DNA of 64,000 nt, taken from NCBI GenBank assembly GCA_023459275.1, contig JAEWVC010000074.1:7597-71596 (forward strand), in the 5' to 3' direction. The stretch comes from Bacillota bacterium. Lineage in GTDB: Bacteria; Bacillota; Clostridia; Christensenellales; Aristaeellaceae. This document shows positions 18,446 through 27,572 of the stretch, in pieces. The notes beneath the pieces are model-generated. The model had not been told where the DNA came from. It saw only the letters and a program-made list of their open reading frames with translations, and ran no database searches. The first letter of the stretch is position 1. The number at the start of each line of letters is the position of its first letter. The translations under genes were made by a program, and so were the position numbers.

Positions 18446-18474
18446 TTGACGGAAGGATGCGCAAATTGTATACT
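18446..18474 (+). promoter_or_regulatory. Predicted promoter for small membrane protein at 18500
   Basis: TTGACG (18446-18451), 17-base spacer, TATACT (18469-18474). Both boxes match 5 of 6. The gap 18265-18445 before it shows only a weak GAGCGGT/ACCGCTT hairpin. Confidence 0.65.
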
Positions 18475-18499
18475 TCTGGATAAAAAGGGAGGGGCCGGT

Positions 18500-18952
18500 A
18501 TGCAGGAGAAAGTCATGGAATACATTTCCGCCCGGAAGATGGAACAGGAAAAAAAGAAAGAGCAGCACTTGATCGACCTTGGCCTTTGGGAAAAAGAGTA
18601 TGGCGCCGACACGCTGAAGTTCACCCTGTATGACCTGGAACAGCAGAAGTATTACAGGAAGAAAGCGATTCAGGTCACGGAGGAGGAGTATGCCGAAATC
18701 TGCGCCTGCCCGGTGACGGAGGCATATTCGTCCAACGGCGTCTCAGTCGTTTACAAGGTATTCGCTTGGATTGTGTTTATCGGCGGGTTTATCGCAGGCA
18801 TTGTAACGGGGGCCTCTGCCAGCCGCTATGGAGGAGACTTTCAGTTCGTTCTGGCGTTGCCGGTCTGGGCCGGGGCGTTTGCCGGCGGCATGGGGCTGCT
18901 TGCCGTTGCGGAGATCATCGGACTGCTTTCAAAAATTCATCAGAAGCTGTAG
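18500..18952 (+). CDS. Small membrane protein, unknown function
   Basis: 150 residues. The first ~85 residues are charged (MQEKVMEYISARKMEQEKKK...) and contain a KFTLYDLEQQKYYRKK stretch. Two hydrophobic helices follow at ~90-112 and ~120-142. ATG 18500 has AAAGGGAGGGG upstream; a much longer in-frame extension would overlap the CD1247 gene and is rejected. I do not recognise the family. It precedes another two-helix protein. Confidence 0.65.
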   Translation: MQEKVMEYISARKMEQEKKKEQHLIDLGLWEKEYGADTLKFTLYDLEQQKYYRKKAIQVTEEEYAEICACPVTEAYSSNGVSVVYKVFAWIVFIGGFIAGIVTGASASRYGGDFQFVLALPVWAGAFAGGMGLLAVAEIIGLLSKIHQKL

Positions 18953-19022
18953 CTGAACAGCAGAATCTGGCGGCGCTGCCGGCATGCCGGAAGCGTCTTT
19001 TTTAAAAGCGAGGAGAGAAGTT

Positions 19023-19289
19023 ATGGCGGCAATGCGGTACGATCCGGAAAAGACAAGAAGGCTGGCGATTGCCAGAACGGTCCTGGCCATGGCGGTGTTC
19101 ATGGCGCTCCTGGGCGGGCTGCTTTTAGCAGCCGGCCTGATTAGCGGGCATATATTCCATTTCCTGGGCCTGGATATTCCAGGAGCGGCGCTGGGCGCGG
19201 TACTGCTGCTGCTGGGTGCATGGTATATCCGGAAAGCGCTGAAGGCCATCCGCAAGCTGAAAGAAAGCGGGAAAAGGGGACAATACTAA
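19023..19289 (+). CDS. Small two-helix membrane protein
   Basis: 88 residues: a charged N-terminus (MAAMRYDPEKTRRLAI), two hydrophobic segments (~16-40 and ~50-68), and a basic C-terminus (IRKALKAIRKLKESGKR). ATG 19023 has GAGGAG upstream. No family recognised. It lies 70 bp after the previous membrane protein and is probably cotranscribed. Confidence 0.6.
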   Translation: MAAMRYDPEKTRRLAIARTVLAMAVFMALLGGLLLAAGLISGHIFHFLGLDIPGAALGAVLLLLGAWYIRKALKAIRKLKESGKRGQY

Positions 19290-19322
19290 TTCCAAATATT
19301 AATGCGCCGTTGCGCCGGATCC

Positions 19323-19351
19323 TTTACAACGCGCCGTTTCTTGCGTATAAT
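19323..19351 (+). promoter_or_regulatory. Promoter of the S component/coaX genes
   Basis: TTTACA (19323-19328, 5 of 6), 17-base spacer, TATAAT (19346-19351, perfect). It leaves a leader of about 110 bases. I tested that leader by eye for known riboswitch motifs and recognised none. Confidence 0.75.
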
Positions 19352-19470
19352 GGCATATACCACCGGCGGGGGCCGCTTCAGCCGTCATCCAAGGAGGCGG
19401 ACTGGCCCCAAAATCGGGGGATGCATCTATTCGTCAGGTATCCAAAGCGAACTTGAACGGAGGGACTCTC

Positions 19471-20157
19471 ATGACAAATCCTGGAAGCAAAAACCTTTCC
19501 GGTGAACAAAAGAAGGCCGGTCGGACGGCAAAGGAAAAGAAAACACTTTTGCTCGTGCAGTTCAGCATTTTACTGGCAATTGAAGCGATTTTTTGTTTCA
19601 CTCCGCTTGGATCGCTCCCCGCAATAGGCCCGATTGTAGCTACGCTTGCCATGATACCCGTCATTATTACCGCTTTGCTGCTGGGTACAAAAGCAGGCAC
19701 AGCCATGGGGGCGTTCGCAGGGTTATTCAGTTTTCTTGTCTGGACATTCGCACCGCCTTCGCCTGTTGTTGCTTTTTTATTTACCCCCTTTTATACCTTG
19801 GGCGAGTTTACCGGCAACTTTGGCAGCATACTGATTTGCTTTGTGCCGCGTATTTTGGTGGGGACTGTGGCGGGCCTTTCGTATCAGGCGATGTCAAAAG
19901 CGTTTCCCAACAAAAATGTGCTTTGCTTTTCCGTCAGCGCAGCCTTGGGCAGCTTAATAAATACCTTTGGCGTCCTGGGCGGCATTTGGATTTTTTTCGG
20001 CAATCAGTATGCCTCTATCGCAGGTCAGACGGTTTTGTACATAATCGGTTTTACCATATTGACCAGCGGTATTCCGGAGGCAATCGTAAGCGCGGTAGCT
20101 TCTTCCGCCGTATGCAAAGCGGTAAAATCGTCCTGGAAAAAACCTAAGCAGGCATGA
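19471..20157 (+). CDS. ECF transporter S component, probably pantothenate (PanT-like)
   Basis: About 228 residues with six hydrophobic segments and a basic N-terminus. The pattern (LLVQFSILLAIEAIFCFTPLGSLP...IGPIVATLAMIPVIITALLLGTKAGTAMG) is typical of energy-coupling-factor substrate-binding subunits. It binds a vitamin and uses a shared EcfAAT module coded elsewhere. The substrate call rests on position: it is 24 bp before the pantothenate kinase gene coaX. ATG 19471 follows GGAGGG; a TTG 18 bases earlier overlaps that site. Another vitamin is possible. Confidence 0.75.
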   Translation: MTNPGSKNLSGEQKKAGRTAKEKKTLLLVQFSILLAIEAIFCFTPLGSLPAIGPIVATLAMIPVIITALLLGTKAGTAMGAFAGLFSFLVWTFAPPSPVVAFLFTPFYTLGEFTGNFGSILICFVPRILVGTVAGLSYQAMSKAFPNKNVLCFSVSAALGSLINTFGVLGGIWIFFGNQYASIAGQTVLYIIGFTILTSGIPEAIVSAVASSAVCKAVKSSWKKPKQA

Positions 20158-20181
20158 TACAAGGTAAAGGAGTTTTTATCC

Positions 20182-20949
20182 ATGATTTTTACCATGGACG
20201 TAGGCAATACCAACATCAAGACCGCCCTTTTTGAGGGGGCGGAATTGGTGAAGTATTGGCGCGTGTCCACCAGCAAGACGTATACCAGCGATGAGTACGG
20301 CATCCTGCTTAACAACCTGTTTGCCCACGCGGGGCTTAACATGGAGGATGTGGAGGGCGTCGTCATCTCCAGTGTGGTGCCCACCATCAATTTCACCTTG
20401 GAACATATGTGCCAGAATTACTTCCACAAGGAGCCCATGACCGTGGTGCCGGGCATCCGCACGGGGATCAACATCAAGTATGAGAACCCCCGTGAATTGG
20501 GCAGCGACCGCATCGCCAACGCGGTGGCGGCCTACGACCAGTACGGCGGGCCTTGCATCTTCATTGATTTCGGCACCGCCACCACCTTTGGGGTCGTCAA
20601 TGAGAAAGGGGCGTTCCTGGGCGGATGCATCTGCCCGGGGATCAAGCTGGCCAGCGAGGCGCTGGTGTCCGGCGCGGCCAAGCTGCCCAGGTTCGAGCTT
20701 GTCCGCCCGGATACGGTCATCGGCCGCACCACGGTGCACAACCTGCAGGCGGGCCTGTTCTATGGCTATGTGGGCCAGGTGAACTATATCATTCATAAAA
20801 TGAAGCAGGAGATCGGCGACAGCAAGGCCTACGTGGTGGCCACAGGCGGCCTGGCCAGGCTGATTTCCCCGGAATCCAAGGAAATTGACAAGCTGGACGG
20901 GCTGCTGACCCTGAAGGGCCTGCGCCTGATCTATGAAAGAAACGTATAG
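20182..20949 (+). CDS. coaX: Type III pantothenate kinase
   Basis: 255 residues, usual length. It has the ASKHA-fold phosphate loop MDVGNTNIKTALF at the start, the GSDRIANAVAA motif, FIDFGTATTF and GGCICPGI. It phosphorylates pantothenate in the first step of CoA synthesis, in the cytoplasm. AAGGAG lies ten bases before the ATG. It follows the S component, giving an uptake-plus-trapping pair, and is followed within 11 bp by hom. Confidence 0.95.
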   Translation: MIFTMDVGNTNIKTALFEGAELVKYWRVSTSKTYTSDEYGILLNNLFAHAGLNMEDVEGVVISSVVPTINFTLEHMCQNYFHKEPMTVVPGIRTGINIKYENPRELGSDRIANAVAAYDQYGGPCIFIDFGTATTFGVVNEKGAFLGGCICPGIKLASEALVSGAAKLPRFELVRPDTVIGRTTVHNLQAGLFYGYVGQVNYIIHKMKQEIGDSKAYVVATGGLARLISPESKEIDKLDGLLTLKGLRLIYERNV

Positions 20950-20960
20950 GGGATTTGTGT

Positions 20961-22250
20961 ATGAAGACGGTGACGGTGGGTTTTCTGGGCTGCGGGAACG
21001 TGGGCTGCGGCGTGTGGGAGCTGCTTTCGGGCTTTTCCCATGAGCTCATCCACCGCAACGACCTGAAAATCATCATCAAGAAGGTGCTGGTGCGGGATGT
21101 CAACAAGCGCCGCAACGCCGACGTGCCCAAGGCGATCCTGACCACGGACCCGGAGGAAGTGCTTTCCGATCCGGAGATCAGCATCGTGGTGGAGTTCATG
21201 GGCGGGGAGCAGCCTGCGGCGGAATATATGATCCGGGCGCTGAACAACAAAAAGACGGTAGTCACCGCCAACAAGGTGGCCGTGGCGCTCCATTGGCCGG
21301 AAATGCAGAGCGCGGCCCAGGAAAATGGCGTGGGGCTGTATTATGAGGCCAGCGTCTGCGGGGCCATCCCCATCATCCACACTCTCACCGAGTCGCTCCA
21401 GGCCAACCGCATCACCTCCCTGATGGGAATCATCAACGGCACCACCAACTATATTTTGAGCCGCATGACGGACAACGGCGAAAACTATGAGGCAGTGCTC
21501 TACGACGCCCAGCGCCTGGGCCTGGCGGAGCCCGACCCCGCCGCCGACGTGGAGGGGCTGGATGCCGCCTACAAGCTGTCCATCATGGCTTCCCTGGCTT
21601 TCCACGCCAGGGTGCCTTTCCAAAAGGTATACTGTCAGGGCATTACGGAAATCACCGCCATGGACATCGCCTGCGGCAAGGAAATGGGGCTTGTTTTGAA
21701 GCTGCTGGCCATCGCCAAGAAGGAGGGGAACACGGTGGAGGCCAGGGTGCATCCCACCTTTATTTCTAAAACGCATCCCCTGGCTTCCGTCGGCGGCTCC
21801 TTCAACGCGGTGTGGCTCTACGGCCATGCCTGCCGGGAGCTGATGTTCCAGGGCCGTGGGGCGGGGGATATGCCCACCGCCAGCGCGGTGGTGAGTGACC
21901 TGATCCATGCGGCCACCCATGGCATCCATTCCCATCCCACCTTCGTAAACAGGGACCAGCCTTCCGGGGAGATCGTTTTTAGCGATAACTGGGAGAGCGA
22001 ATATTTCATCCGCATGTCCGCCAGCGACGCTCCTGGTGTGCTGAGCCAGGTCTCCGGCTGTTTTGCGCGGCATGGGGTTTCCATTGCATCCATGCTTCAG
22101 AAGGATGCGGAGGAGAATGGGCACGTGCCTCTGATCTTCATCACGCACAAGGCCAGGGAGCAGGCGATGCTTGCTTCCTTGGGCGAACTGGACCCCGCCA
22201 TCGTGGCGAACTGGCGCATGATCCGCGTGGAAGGAAAGGCTTCTTTTTAG
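20961..22250 (+). CDS. hom: Homoserine dehydrogenase
   Basis: 429 residues. An NAD(P)-binding motif GFLGCGNVGCGVW is at the start. The catalytic domain contains GIINGTTNYILSRM and DVEGLDAAYKLSIMA with the conserved Asp and Lys. A C-terminal ACT domain (~350-420, EYFIRMSASDAPGVLSQV) probably gives feedback inhibition by threonine. It reduces aspartate semialdehyde to homoserine. ATG 20961 is chosen over a TTG two codons earlier because of the GGGGA site. A terminator follows at 22264. Confidence 0.95.
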   Translation: MKTVTVGFLGCGNVGCGVWELLSGFSHELIHRNDLKIIIKKVLVRDVNKRRNADVPKAILTTDPEEVLSDPEISIVVEFMGGEQPAAEYMIRALNNKKTVVTANKVAVALHWPEMQSAAQENGVGLYYEASVCGAIPIIHTLTESLQANRITSLMGIINGTTNYILSRMTDNGENYEAVLYDAQRLGLAEPDPAADVEGLDAAYKLSIMASLAFHARVPFQKVYCQGITEITAMDIACGKEMGLVLKLLAIAKKEGNTVEARVHPTFISKTHPLASVGGSFNAVWLYGHACRELMFQGRGAGDMPTASAVVSDLIHAATHGIHSHPTFVNRDQPSGEIVFSDNWESEYFIRMSASDAPGVLSQVSGCFARHGVSIASMLQKDAEENGHVPLIFITHKAREQAMLASLGELDPAIVANWRMIRVEGKASF

Positions 22251-22263
22251 CGGAAGGGCGTGC

Positions 22264-22297
22264 GGCGGGCGGGGAGAAAAAGCTCCGCCCGCCTTTT
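22264..22297 (+). terminator. Intrinsic terminator after hom
   Basis: GGCGGGC (22264-22270) pairs with GCCCGCC (22287-22293), extended by GGAG/CTCC over an A-rich loop and followed by TTTTG. A possible -10 for the next gene (TATACT at 22318) follows with only a weak -35. Confidence 0.8.
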
Positions 22298-22352
22298 GTT
22301 ATCTATGGCATCTATGGTATACTGTTACAAAATCATGGAAAGGGACGGGAAC

Positions 22353-24434
22353 ATGGCCGACGGCGGGGTATCGCAGGATTCTCCGGAACTGTATATCAAC
22401 CGGGAGCTGAGCTGGCTCGCCTTCAACAGCAGAGTGCTGGCGGAGGCGGTGAATTTGGACAACCCCGTTTTTGAGCGGATGAAGTTCCTGTCCATCGTGT
22501 CCACGAACCTGGACGAATTTTTCATGATCCGCGTGGCTTCTCTTTGGGATCAGGTGCGGGCGGACTGGCGGCTTGCGGATCCGTCGGGCCTGAAGCCCAA
22601 GGCCCAGCTCAAGCAGATCGCGCTTCACACAAGGCGGATGGTTGGGGAGCAGTACCGCATTTTCAGGGAATCGCTGATGCCGGATCTTGCCAAGGCAGGC
22701 CTTACCCTGCTGTCGTGGAAGGACCTGGACATGGAGCAGGCGGCATGGGCCAGGCAGTTCTTCATGGATGATCTTTTCCCCGTGCTCACGCCCATGCGCA
22801 TCCAGGGGAACCGCGTTTTTCCGCGGCTTCCGGGCCGTGCCCTGCATCTTGGCGTGCTTCTTCACAAAAAAGAGGGAAGAAAGGCGGAGTTCGCCACGCT
22901 GCAGGTGCCCGCGGCGTTCCCCAGGGCTTTGCGGCTCCCCGGCGGGCCGGGCGCATGCTTCATCTTGCTGGAGGAGGTGGTCAAGGCCTTCCTTGACCAG
23001 GTGTTCACCGGGTGGGAGATCGCCGCATGCCACCCCTTCCGCATTACCCGCAACGCCGATTTGGAGTTTGACGAGGAGGAAGCCTGCGACCTGCTGGCCA
23101 TGATCGAAAAGAGCCTCAAGAAGCGCAAGTGGGGCGCGGTAGTCCGCCTGGAGATCGACCCCCAAATGGACGAGGGCATGCTGGCCCTTTTGAGGAAAGC
23201 TTTCGAGGTGAAGGAGGCGGAAATCTACCGTGTGCCGGGACCCATCAATTTGGATTTTCTGCTCAAGCAGCTTTACTTTCTGCCGGGTTTCGATCCATGG
23301 AAGTATGCGTCTTTTGAACCCCGGATGCCGAAAGAGCTGGCCGATGGCCCGATGTTTGACACCATCGCCCGTGGGGATATCTATCTTTACCACCCTTACG
23401 ACAGCTTCGCGCCCATCAACCGCCTGGTGGAAGAGGCGGCTATGGATGAAAGCGTGCTGGCCATCAAGCAGACGCTGTACCGCGTCAGCGACCACAGCGC
23501 CATTGTGGAATCCCTGGCCAGGGCCGCTCAAAACGGCAAGCAGGTGACGGCGCTCTTCGAGGTCAAGGCCCGCTTTGACGAAGAAAACAACATCCACTGG
23601 GGCAAATATCTGGAAAAAGCCGGCTGCCATGTGGTCTACGGCCTGCCCCGATTGAAAACCCACAGCAAGATTCTGCTCATTGTGCGCCGGGAAAACGGTG
23701 TTCCCCGGCGGTATGTGCACCTGGCCACCGGGAATTACAACGAGATCACCGCGCGGCTGTACACCGACATGGGGATTTTTACCGCCGATCCCGAACTGGG
23801 GGAGGATGCCGGCCGGTTTTTCAACCTGGTCACAGGCTTTTCCGAAACGCCGCCCATGCACTTTTTGATCCCTGCGCCGGGCATGCTCCGGGCGGAATTC
23901 CTTCGGTTGATCGCCAGGGAGCGGGACAACGCGCAAAAGGGGCTGCCAGCCCGCATCGACGCCAAAATGAACTCTCTGGTGGACCCGGATATTATCCGGG
24001 CGCTGTACGGGGCCGGCCGCGCCGGCGTGAAAATCGATCTCACCGTCCGGGGGATCTGCTGTCTGCGGCCCGGGATGGAGGGCGTGAGCGAAAATATCGC
24101 CGTGCGCTCCATCGTGGGCAGATTTCTGGAGCATGCCCGCATCTACCGCTTTGAAAACGCGGGGGAGCCGGAAATGTATCTTTCTTCCGCCGACTGGATG
24201 CCCCGGAACCTGGACAGGCGCGTGGAACTGATGTTCCCTGTCCTTGACGGGGAGATTAGGGAAAAGATCCTGCGGGTGATGGAATTGCAAAGGCGGGACA
24301 CGGCCAAGGCTTGGCTTTTGAAGCCGGACGGCATGTATGAGCGGGTGATGCCTGCCCGGGGGGAGGAGCGTTTCAACAGCCAGGAGGCGCTGATCCCTGA
24401 AAATCAGGAATCTTTTTTCCCGGACGGCGTATAG
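22353..24434 (+). CDS. ppk1: Polyphosphate kinase 1
   Basis: About 693 residues, normal length. The N-terminal domain opens with YINRELSWLAFNSRVLAEA, the family hallmark. The C-terminal phospholipase-D-like domains carry KQTLYRVSDHSAIVESL, FEVKARFDEENNIHWGKYLEKAGCHV (split here for clarity into FEVKARFDEENN and the rest) and LPRLKTHSK, whose His is the phosphorylated residue. It makes long-chain polyphosphate from ATP. ATG 22353 has a GGGACGGGA site; ATG 22335 is an alternative. It stands alone between the hom terminator and cysE. Confidence 0.95.
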   Translation: MADGGVSQDSPELYINRELSWLAFNSRVLAEAVNLDNPVFERMKFLSIVSTNLDEFFMIRVASLWDQVRADWRLADPSGLKPKAQLKQIALHTRRMVGEQYRIFRESLMPDLAKAGLTLLSWKDLDMEQAAWARQFFMDDLFPVLTPMRIQGNRVFPRLPGRALHLGVLLHKKEGRKAEFATLQVPAAFPRALRLPGGPGACFILLEEVVKAFLDQVFTGWEIAACHPFRITRNADLEFDEEEACDLLAMIEKSLKKRKWGAVVRLEIDPQMDEGMLALLRKAFEVKEAEIYRVPGPINLDFLLKQLYFLPGFDPWKYASFEPRMPKELADGPMFDTIARGDIYLYHPYDSFAPINRLVEEAAMDESVLAIKQTLYRVSDHSAIVESLARAAQNGKQVTALFEVKARFDEENNIHWGKYLEKAGCHVVYGLPRLKTHSKILLIVRRENGVPRRYVHLATGNYNEITARLYTDMGIFTADPELGEDAGRFFNLVTGFSETPPMHFLIPAPGMLRAEFLRLIARERDNAQKGLPARIDAKMNSLVDPDIIRALYGAGRAGVKIDLTVRGICCLRPGMEGVSENIAVRSIVGRFLEHARIYRFENAGEPEMYLSSADWMPRNLDRRVELMFPVLDGEIREKILRVMELQRRDTAKAWLLKPDGMYERVMPARGEERFNSQEALIPENQESFFPDGV

Positions 24435-24488
24435 AGAAAGCATCCATGGAACGGAAGGAGAGGGGCGGGCACGCCCTCCGAAAAGCAT

Positions 24489-25226
24489 ATGTTTCAGCGG
24501 TTGAAGAAAGATATTGACGCGGTGCTCACCAGGGATCCGGCGGCCAAAAGCCGCCTGGAGGTATTTTTGTGCTATCCCGGCCTGCGGGCCATCCGGGCCC
24601 ACCGCAGGGCGCACAGGCACTACCTGAAGGGCCGCCTGCTCCTGGCCAGGCTTATCAGCCAGCATGCAAGGAACAGGACGGGGATCGAGATCCATCCCGG
24701 AGCGCAAATCGGCGAAGGGCTGTTTATCGACCACGGCGACGGCGTGGTGGTGGGCGAGACGGCTGTGATCGGGGACAATGTCACCATCTATCAGGGCGTC
24801 ACGCTGGGGGGCACCGGCAAGGAAACGGGCAAGCGCCATCCCAACATCGGCAATGGCGTCACCATCGGCGCCGGAGCCAAGGTGCTGGGCCCCATCACCA
24901 TCGGCGATAACAGCAAGGTGGGTGCCGGGGCCATTGTGCTGAAGGATGTGCCGTCCAACTGCACCGTGGTGGGCAATCCCGGCCGGGTGGTAAAGAAGAA
25001 GGAGCCCGCAAACAAGGGAGAGGTGGACCTGGACCAGGTGAACCTGCCCGACCCCATGCTGGACCGGATGGAGAGCCTGTTTTTGCGTCTGACCCATCTG
25101 GAAAAATGTCTGCGGGACCATGCGCAAGCCTTGGGCTGCGATGATTGCATCAACAAAAACACCCCCGACTGTCCCGCGGAGGCCGACCGATGTAGGGAGG
25201 AACCCGGCGGACCCATGACGAAATGA
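24489..25226 (+). CDS. cysE: Serine O-acetyltransferase
   Basis: 245 residues. An N-terminal helical domain precedes a left-handed beta-helix made of hexapeptide repeats (IHPGAQIGEGLFIDHGDGVVVGETAVIGDN...). The catalytic His lies in IDHGDG and a second in GKRHPNIG. It acetylates serine for cysteine synthesis. The ~60-residue C-terminal tail with CDDCINKNTPDC is cysteine-rich and could bind metal; this is not typical. It is followed 30 bp later by cysS, a standard Firmicutes pair. Confidence 0.93.
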   Translation: MFQRLKKDIDAVLTRDPAAKSRLEVFLCYPGLRAIRAHRRAHRHYLKGRLLLARLISQHARNRTGIEIHPGAQIGEGLFIDHGDGVVVGETAVIGDNVTIYQGVTLGGTGKETGKRHPNIGNGVTIGAGAKVLGPITIGDNSKVGAGAIVLKDVPSNCTVVGNPGRVVKKKEPANKGEVDLDQVNLPDPMLDRMESLFLRLTHLEKCLRDHAQALGCDDCINKNTPDCPAEADRCREEPGGPMTK

Positions 25227-25256
25227 TAAAAACACACCGCGCTTGAGGAGGAGCCT

Positions 25257-26660
25257 ATGCAGATTTACAACAGCCAAACAAGAAAAAAGGAGCCCTTTGT
25301 CCCCCTCCATGAGGGGAAGGTGGGCATTTATGCCTGCGGCCCTACGGTATACAATTATTTCCATATTGGCAACGCAAGGCCATTCATCCTTTTTGATGTG
25401 CTGCGGCGGTATTTGGAGCACAAGGGGCTGGAAGTCACCTTTGTGCAGAACTTTACCGATATCGACGATAAGATGATCAAAAAGGCCAACGAAGAGGGCG
25501 TGACCGTCGCCCAGGTGGCGGAAAAGTATATCGCGGCCTATTTTGAGGATGCCAAGGCGCTGGGCATCCGTCCGGCCACGGTGCATCCCAGGGCTACGGA
25601 GCATATCCCCCAGATCATCGCCCTCATCGAAAAGCTCGTCGCCAAGGGTTATGCCTACGCGGTGAACGGGGACGTATACTACCGGGTGAAAGCTTTTTCG
25701 GATTACGGCTGCCTCTGCGGCCAGGATCTTGACGATCTGGAGGCAGGAGCCTCCCAGCGGGTGGACCTGGAAAACGGCAAGGAAGACCCCGTGGATTTCG
25801 CGCTGTGGAAGGCGCAGAAGCCCGGCGAGCCCGCCTGGGAAAGCCCCTGGGGCATGGGCCGGCCCGGCTGGCACATCGAGTGCTCGGCCATGTCCATGAC
25901 CTATCTTGGGGAGACCATCGATATCCACACCGGCGGCAAGGACCTGCTGTTTCCCCACCACGAAAATGAGATCGCCCAATCGGTGGGGGCCACGGGAAAG
26001 CCCTTCGTGCGGTACTGGATGCACAACGGCTTTATCAATGTGGACAATGAGAAGATGAGCAAATCCCTGAACAACTTCTTCACTGTCCATGACATTTTAA
26101 AGCTCTACGACCCGGAATCCGTGCGCATGTTCATGCTCTCGGCCCATTACCGCAGCCCGGTCAACTTTAGCCGGGAAATGGTGGAGCAGGCCGCGTCCTC
26201 CCTGACCCGGCTGTACACTGCCAGGGACCACCTGCTTTTCCTTATGAAAACCGCTCCCGAGCGGGAGCTTGTCCCGGAGGAAGCGGCCTTTGCCCAGCGT
26301 GCCAGGGAAGCCGGGGAGAAATTCGACCAGGCCATGGATGACGACCTGAACACCGCCGACGCGCTGGCCGCGCTGTTCGAGCTGGTGCGGGACGCCAACG
26401 TCACCCTGGACGCCGCAAGCCCCAAGGCCGCTATCCAAACCGCGCTGGATACATTGACCTCCCTGGCCGACATCCTGGGCTTGCTGAACAAAAAGGAGGA
26501 TGGCCTGCCTGCGGAGGTGCAAAAGCTGGTGGATGACCGCGCCGCCGCCCGCAAGGCCAGGGACTGGAAAAAGAGCGATGAATTGCGGGAGGCCATCAAG
26601 GCCTTGGGCTACATTCTGGAGGATACCCCCCAGGGACAAAAGGTGCGCAAAGGCGTATAG
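25257..26660 (+). CDS. cysS: Cysteinyl-tRNA synthetase
   Basis: 467 residues, full length. The HIGH motif is FHIGNARP (~38), the zinc site residues include CGPTVYN, GWHIECSAM and HHENE, and KMSKSLNN is near 267. It charges tRNA-Cys. Ribosome-binding site GAGGAGG. It forms a transcription unit with cysE upstream and probably with the HhH gene 23 bp downstream. Confidence 0.97.
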   Translation: MQIYNSQTRKKEPFVPLHEGKVGIYACGPTVYNYFHIGNARPFILFDVLRRYLEHKGLEVTFVQNFTDIDDKMIKKANEEGVTVAQVAEKYIAAYFEDAKALGIRPATVHPRATEHIPQIIALIEKLVAKGYAYAVNGDVYYRVKAFSDYGCLCGQDLDDLEAGASQRVDLENGKEDPVDFALWKAQKPGEPAWESPWGMGRPGWHIECSAMSMTYLGETIDIHTGGKDLLFPHHENEIAQSVGATGKPFVRYWMHNGFINVDNEKMSKSLNNFFTVHDILKLYDPESVRMFMLSAHYRSPVNFSREMVEQAASSLTRLYTARDHLLFLMKTAPERELVPEEAAFAQRAREAGEKFDQAMDDDLNTADALAALFELVRDANVTLDAASPKAAIQTALDTLTSLADILGLLNKKEDGLPAEVQKLVDDRAAARKARDWKKSDELREAIKALGYILEDTPQGQKVRKGV

Positions 26661-26683
26661 TTTTTTGAAAGGAGGGAAGCGCG

Positions 26684-27055
26684 ATGCATAGCGTTCCCTC
26701 CCGTCTTTATACCGCCCTAATGGCGGGTTTGGTGGTTTTTTTGCTTTGTGTTCTTCTGGTTGCCGTTTTGGATGGCGGGAGTGCCGCCCAGGACGCATAC
26801 ACAAGCCGGCGGGCCGCCTTCGCCTGGCCGCAGGTGCCGGAGCTTACCGGGGAGATCAATGTGAACACGGCGGATGCGCAGGCCCTGACGCAGCTCCCGG
26901 GCGTGGGCGAGGTTCTCGCCCGGCGGATCCTTGCGGAGCGGGCGCAAAACGGCCCCTTTCATTTCCCCGGGGAGCTGCTGGCCGTTTCCGGCATCGGGGA
27001 AAAGAAGCTTCAGGTCCTCCTGCCCCATATCCGGCTGGATGATCCGCCGCGATAA
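26684..27055 (+). CDS. ComEA-like membrane-anchored helix-hairpin-helix protein
   Basis: 123 residues: one N-terminal membrane helix (~11-31), a short linker and a tandem HhH DNA-binding domain (NVNTADAQALTQLPGVGEVLARRIL...GELLAVSGIGEKKL). This is the shape of a short ComEA, which binds incoming DNA at the cell surface; the SLBB-type domain found in longer ComEA is missing. No comEC is nearby, so a role in DNA uptake is not proven. Good AAAGGAGG site. Confidence 0.8.
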   Translation: MHSVPSRLYTALMAGLVVFLLCVLLVAVLDGGSAAQDAYTSRRAAFAWPQVPELTGEINVNTADAQALTQLPGVGEVLARRILAERAQNGPFHFPGELLAVSGIGEKKLQVLLPHIRLDDPPR

Positions 27056-27101
27056 AGGGAAATATGGGTGCAAAAGAAAAACGGGAGGGCAATGCCGCCT
27101 G

Positions 27102-27458
27102 ATGGGAACAGAACGACCGGACCTTTCGGAAATGGAAAACGCCGCCCTTCTTTTTCTTCAGAGGGCGGCATCCTGCTATGTGCCCCAGCCCGGCATTCCG
27201 GACACGGTGCTGGAGGTGTATTTCACGGACTTGTGCAAAACCTACCAGCTCGCTTTGGGCCCCACCGGCTGTACCGTGCTCACGGAGGCGTTTCTGCCTT
27301 TCACCGCGCGGGCGGAAACGGCCTATCCCGTGTTTGCGGACCTGATCGGTGGCCGCAAGAGCCCGGCCATGGCGCTTTTGAAGGGCCAGGTGAAAACCAA
27401 GGGCGACCTGCGGATCCTCAAACGCCTGGAAGAACTGTTCCCCGGCCTTCAGCCGTAA
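27102..27458 (+). CDS. SCP2-like sterol-carrier domain protein
   Basis: 118 residues. The C-terminal half (ALLKGQVKTKGDLRILKRLEELF) matches the end of SCP2 lipid-binding domains, where a glycine-Lys-Gly-Asp turn before a Leu-rich helix is typical; the first half has a beta pattern consistent with it. Function in bacteria is unclear. ATG 27102 is about 12 bases after GGGAGGG. An overlapping frame starting at ATG 27092 is open almost as far but shows no family resemblance. A dispersed hairpin repeat ends the unit. Confidence 0.65.
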   Translation: MGTERPDLSEMENAALLFLQRAASCYVPQPGIPDTVLEVYFTDLCKTYQLALGPTGCTVLTEAFLPFTARAETAYPVFADLIGGRKSPAMALLKGQVKTKGDLRILKRLEELFPGLQP

Positions 27459-27503
27459 GCATATAATGCATGGACTGGATACAGCAGACTCGGTTTTTTA
27501 GAG

Positions 27504-27560
27504 ATGAAGTTTTTCAGGTGGTGTGCGGGGAGGCGCTTTTTTCAAAAAGCGCCTCCCCGC
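27504..27560 (+). repeat. Dispersed hairpin repeat, copy A (bidirectional terminator)
   Basis: ATGAAGTTTTT (27504-27514) followed by GGTGGTGTGC-type spacer and a perfect 17-bp stem, 27525-27541 with 27544-27560, loop TC. The stem has a T-run on one arm and an A-run on the other, so it can stop transcription from both sides. It sits between convergent genes. Two more copies are at 33390-33449 and 41126-41187. Confidence 0.8.
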
Positions 27561-27572
27561 CTTCTCCCCCCG

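Noticed and set aside
22299..26090. Minus-strand open frame of 1263 codons
   Set aside because: It lies opposite ppk1, cysE and cysS, has no ribosome-binding site and encodes His/Gly/Pro-rich sequence without motifs. It is an effect of high GC codon use on the other strand.
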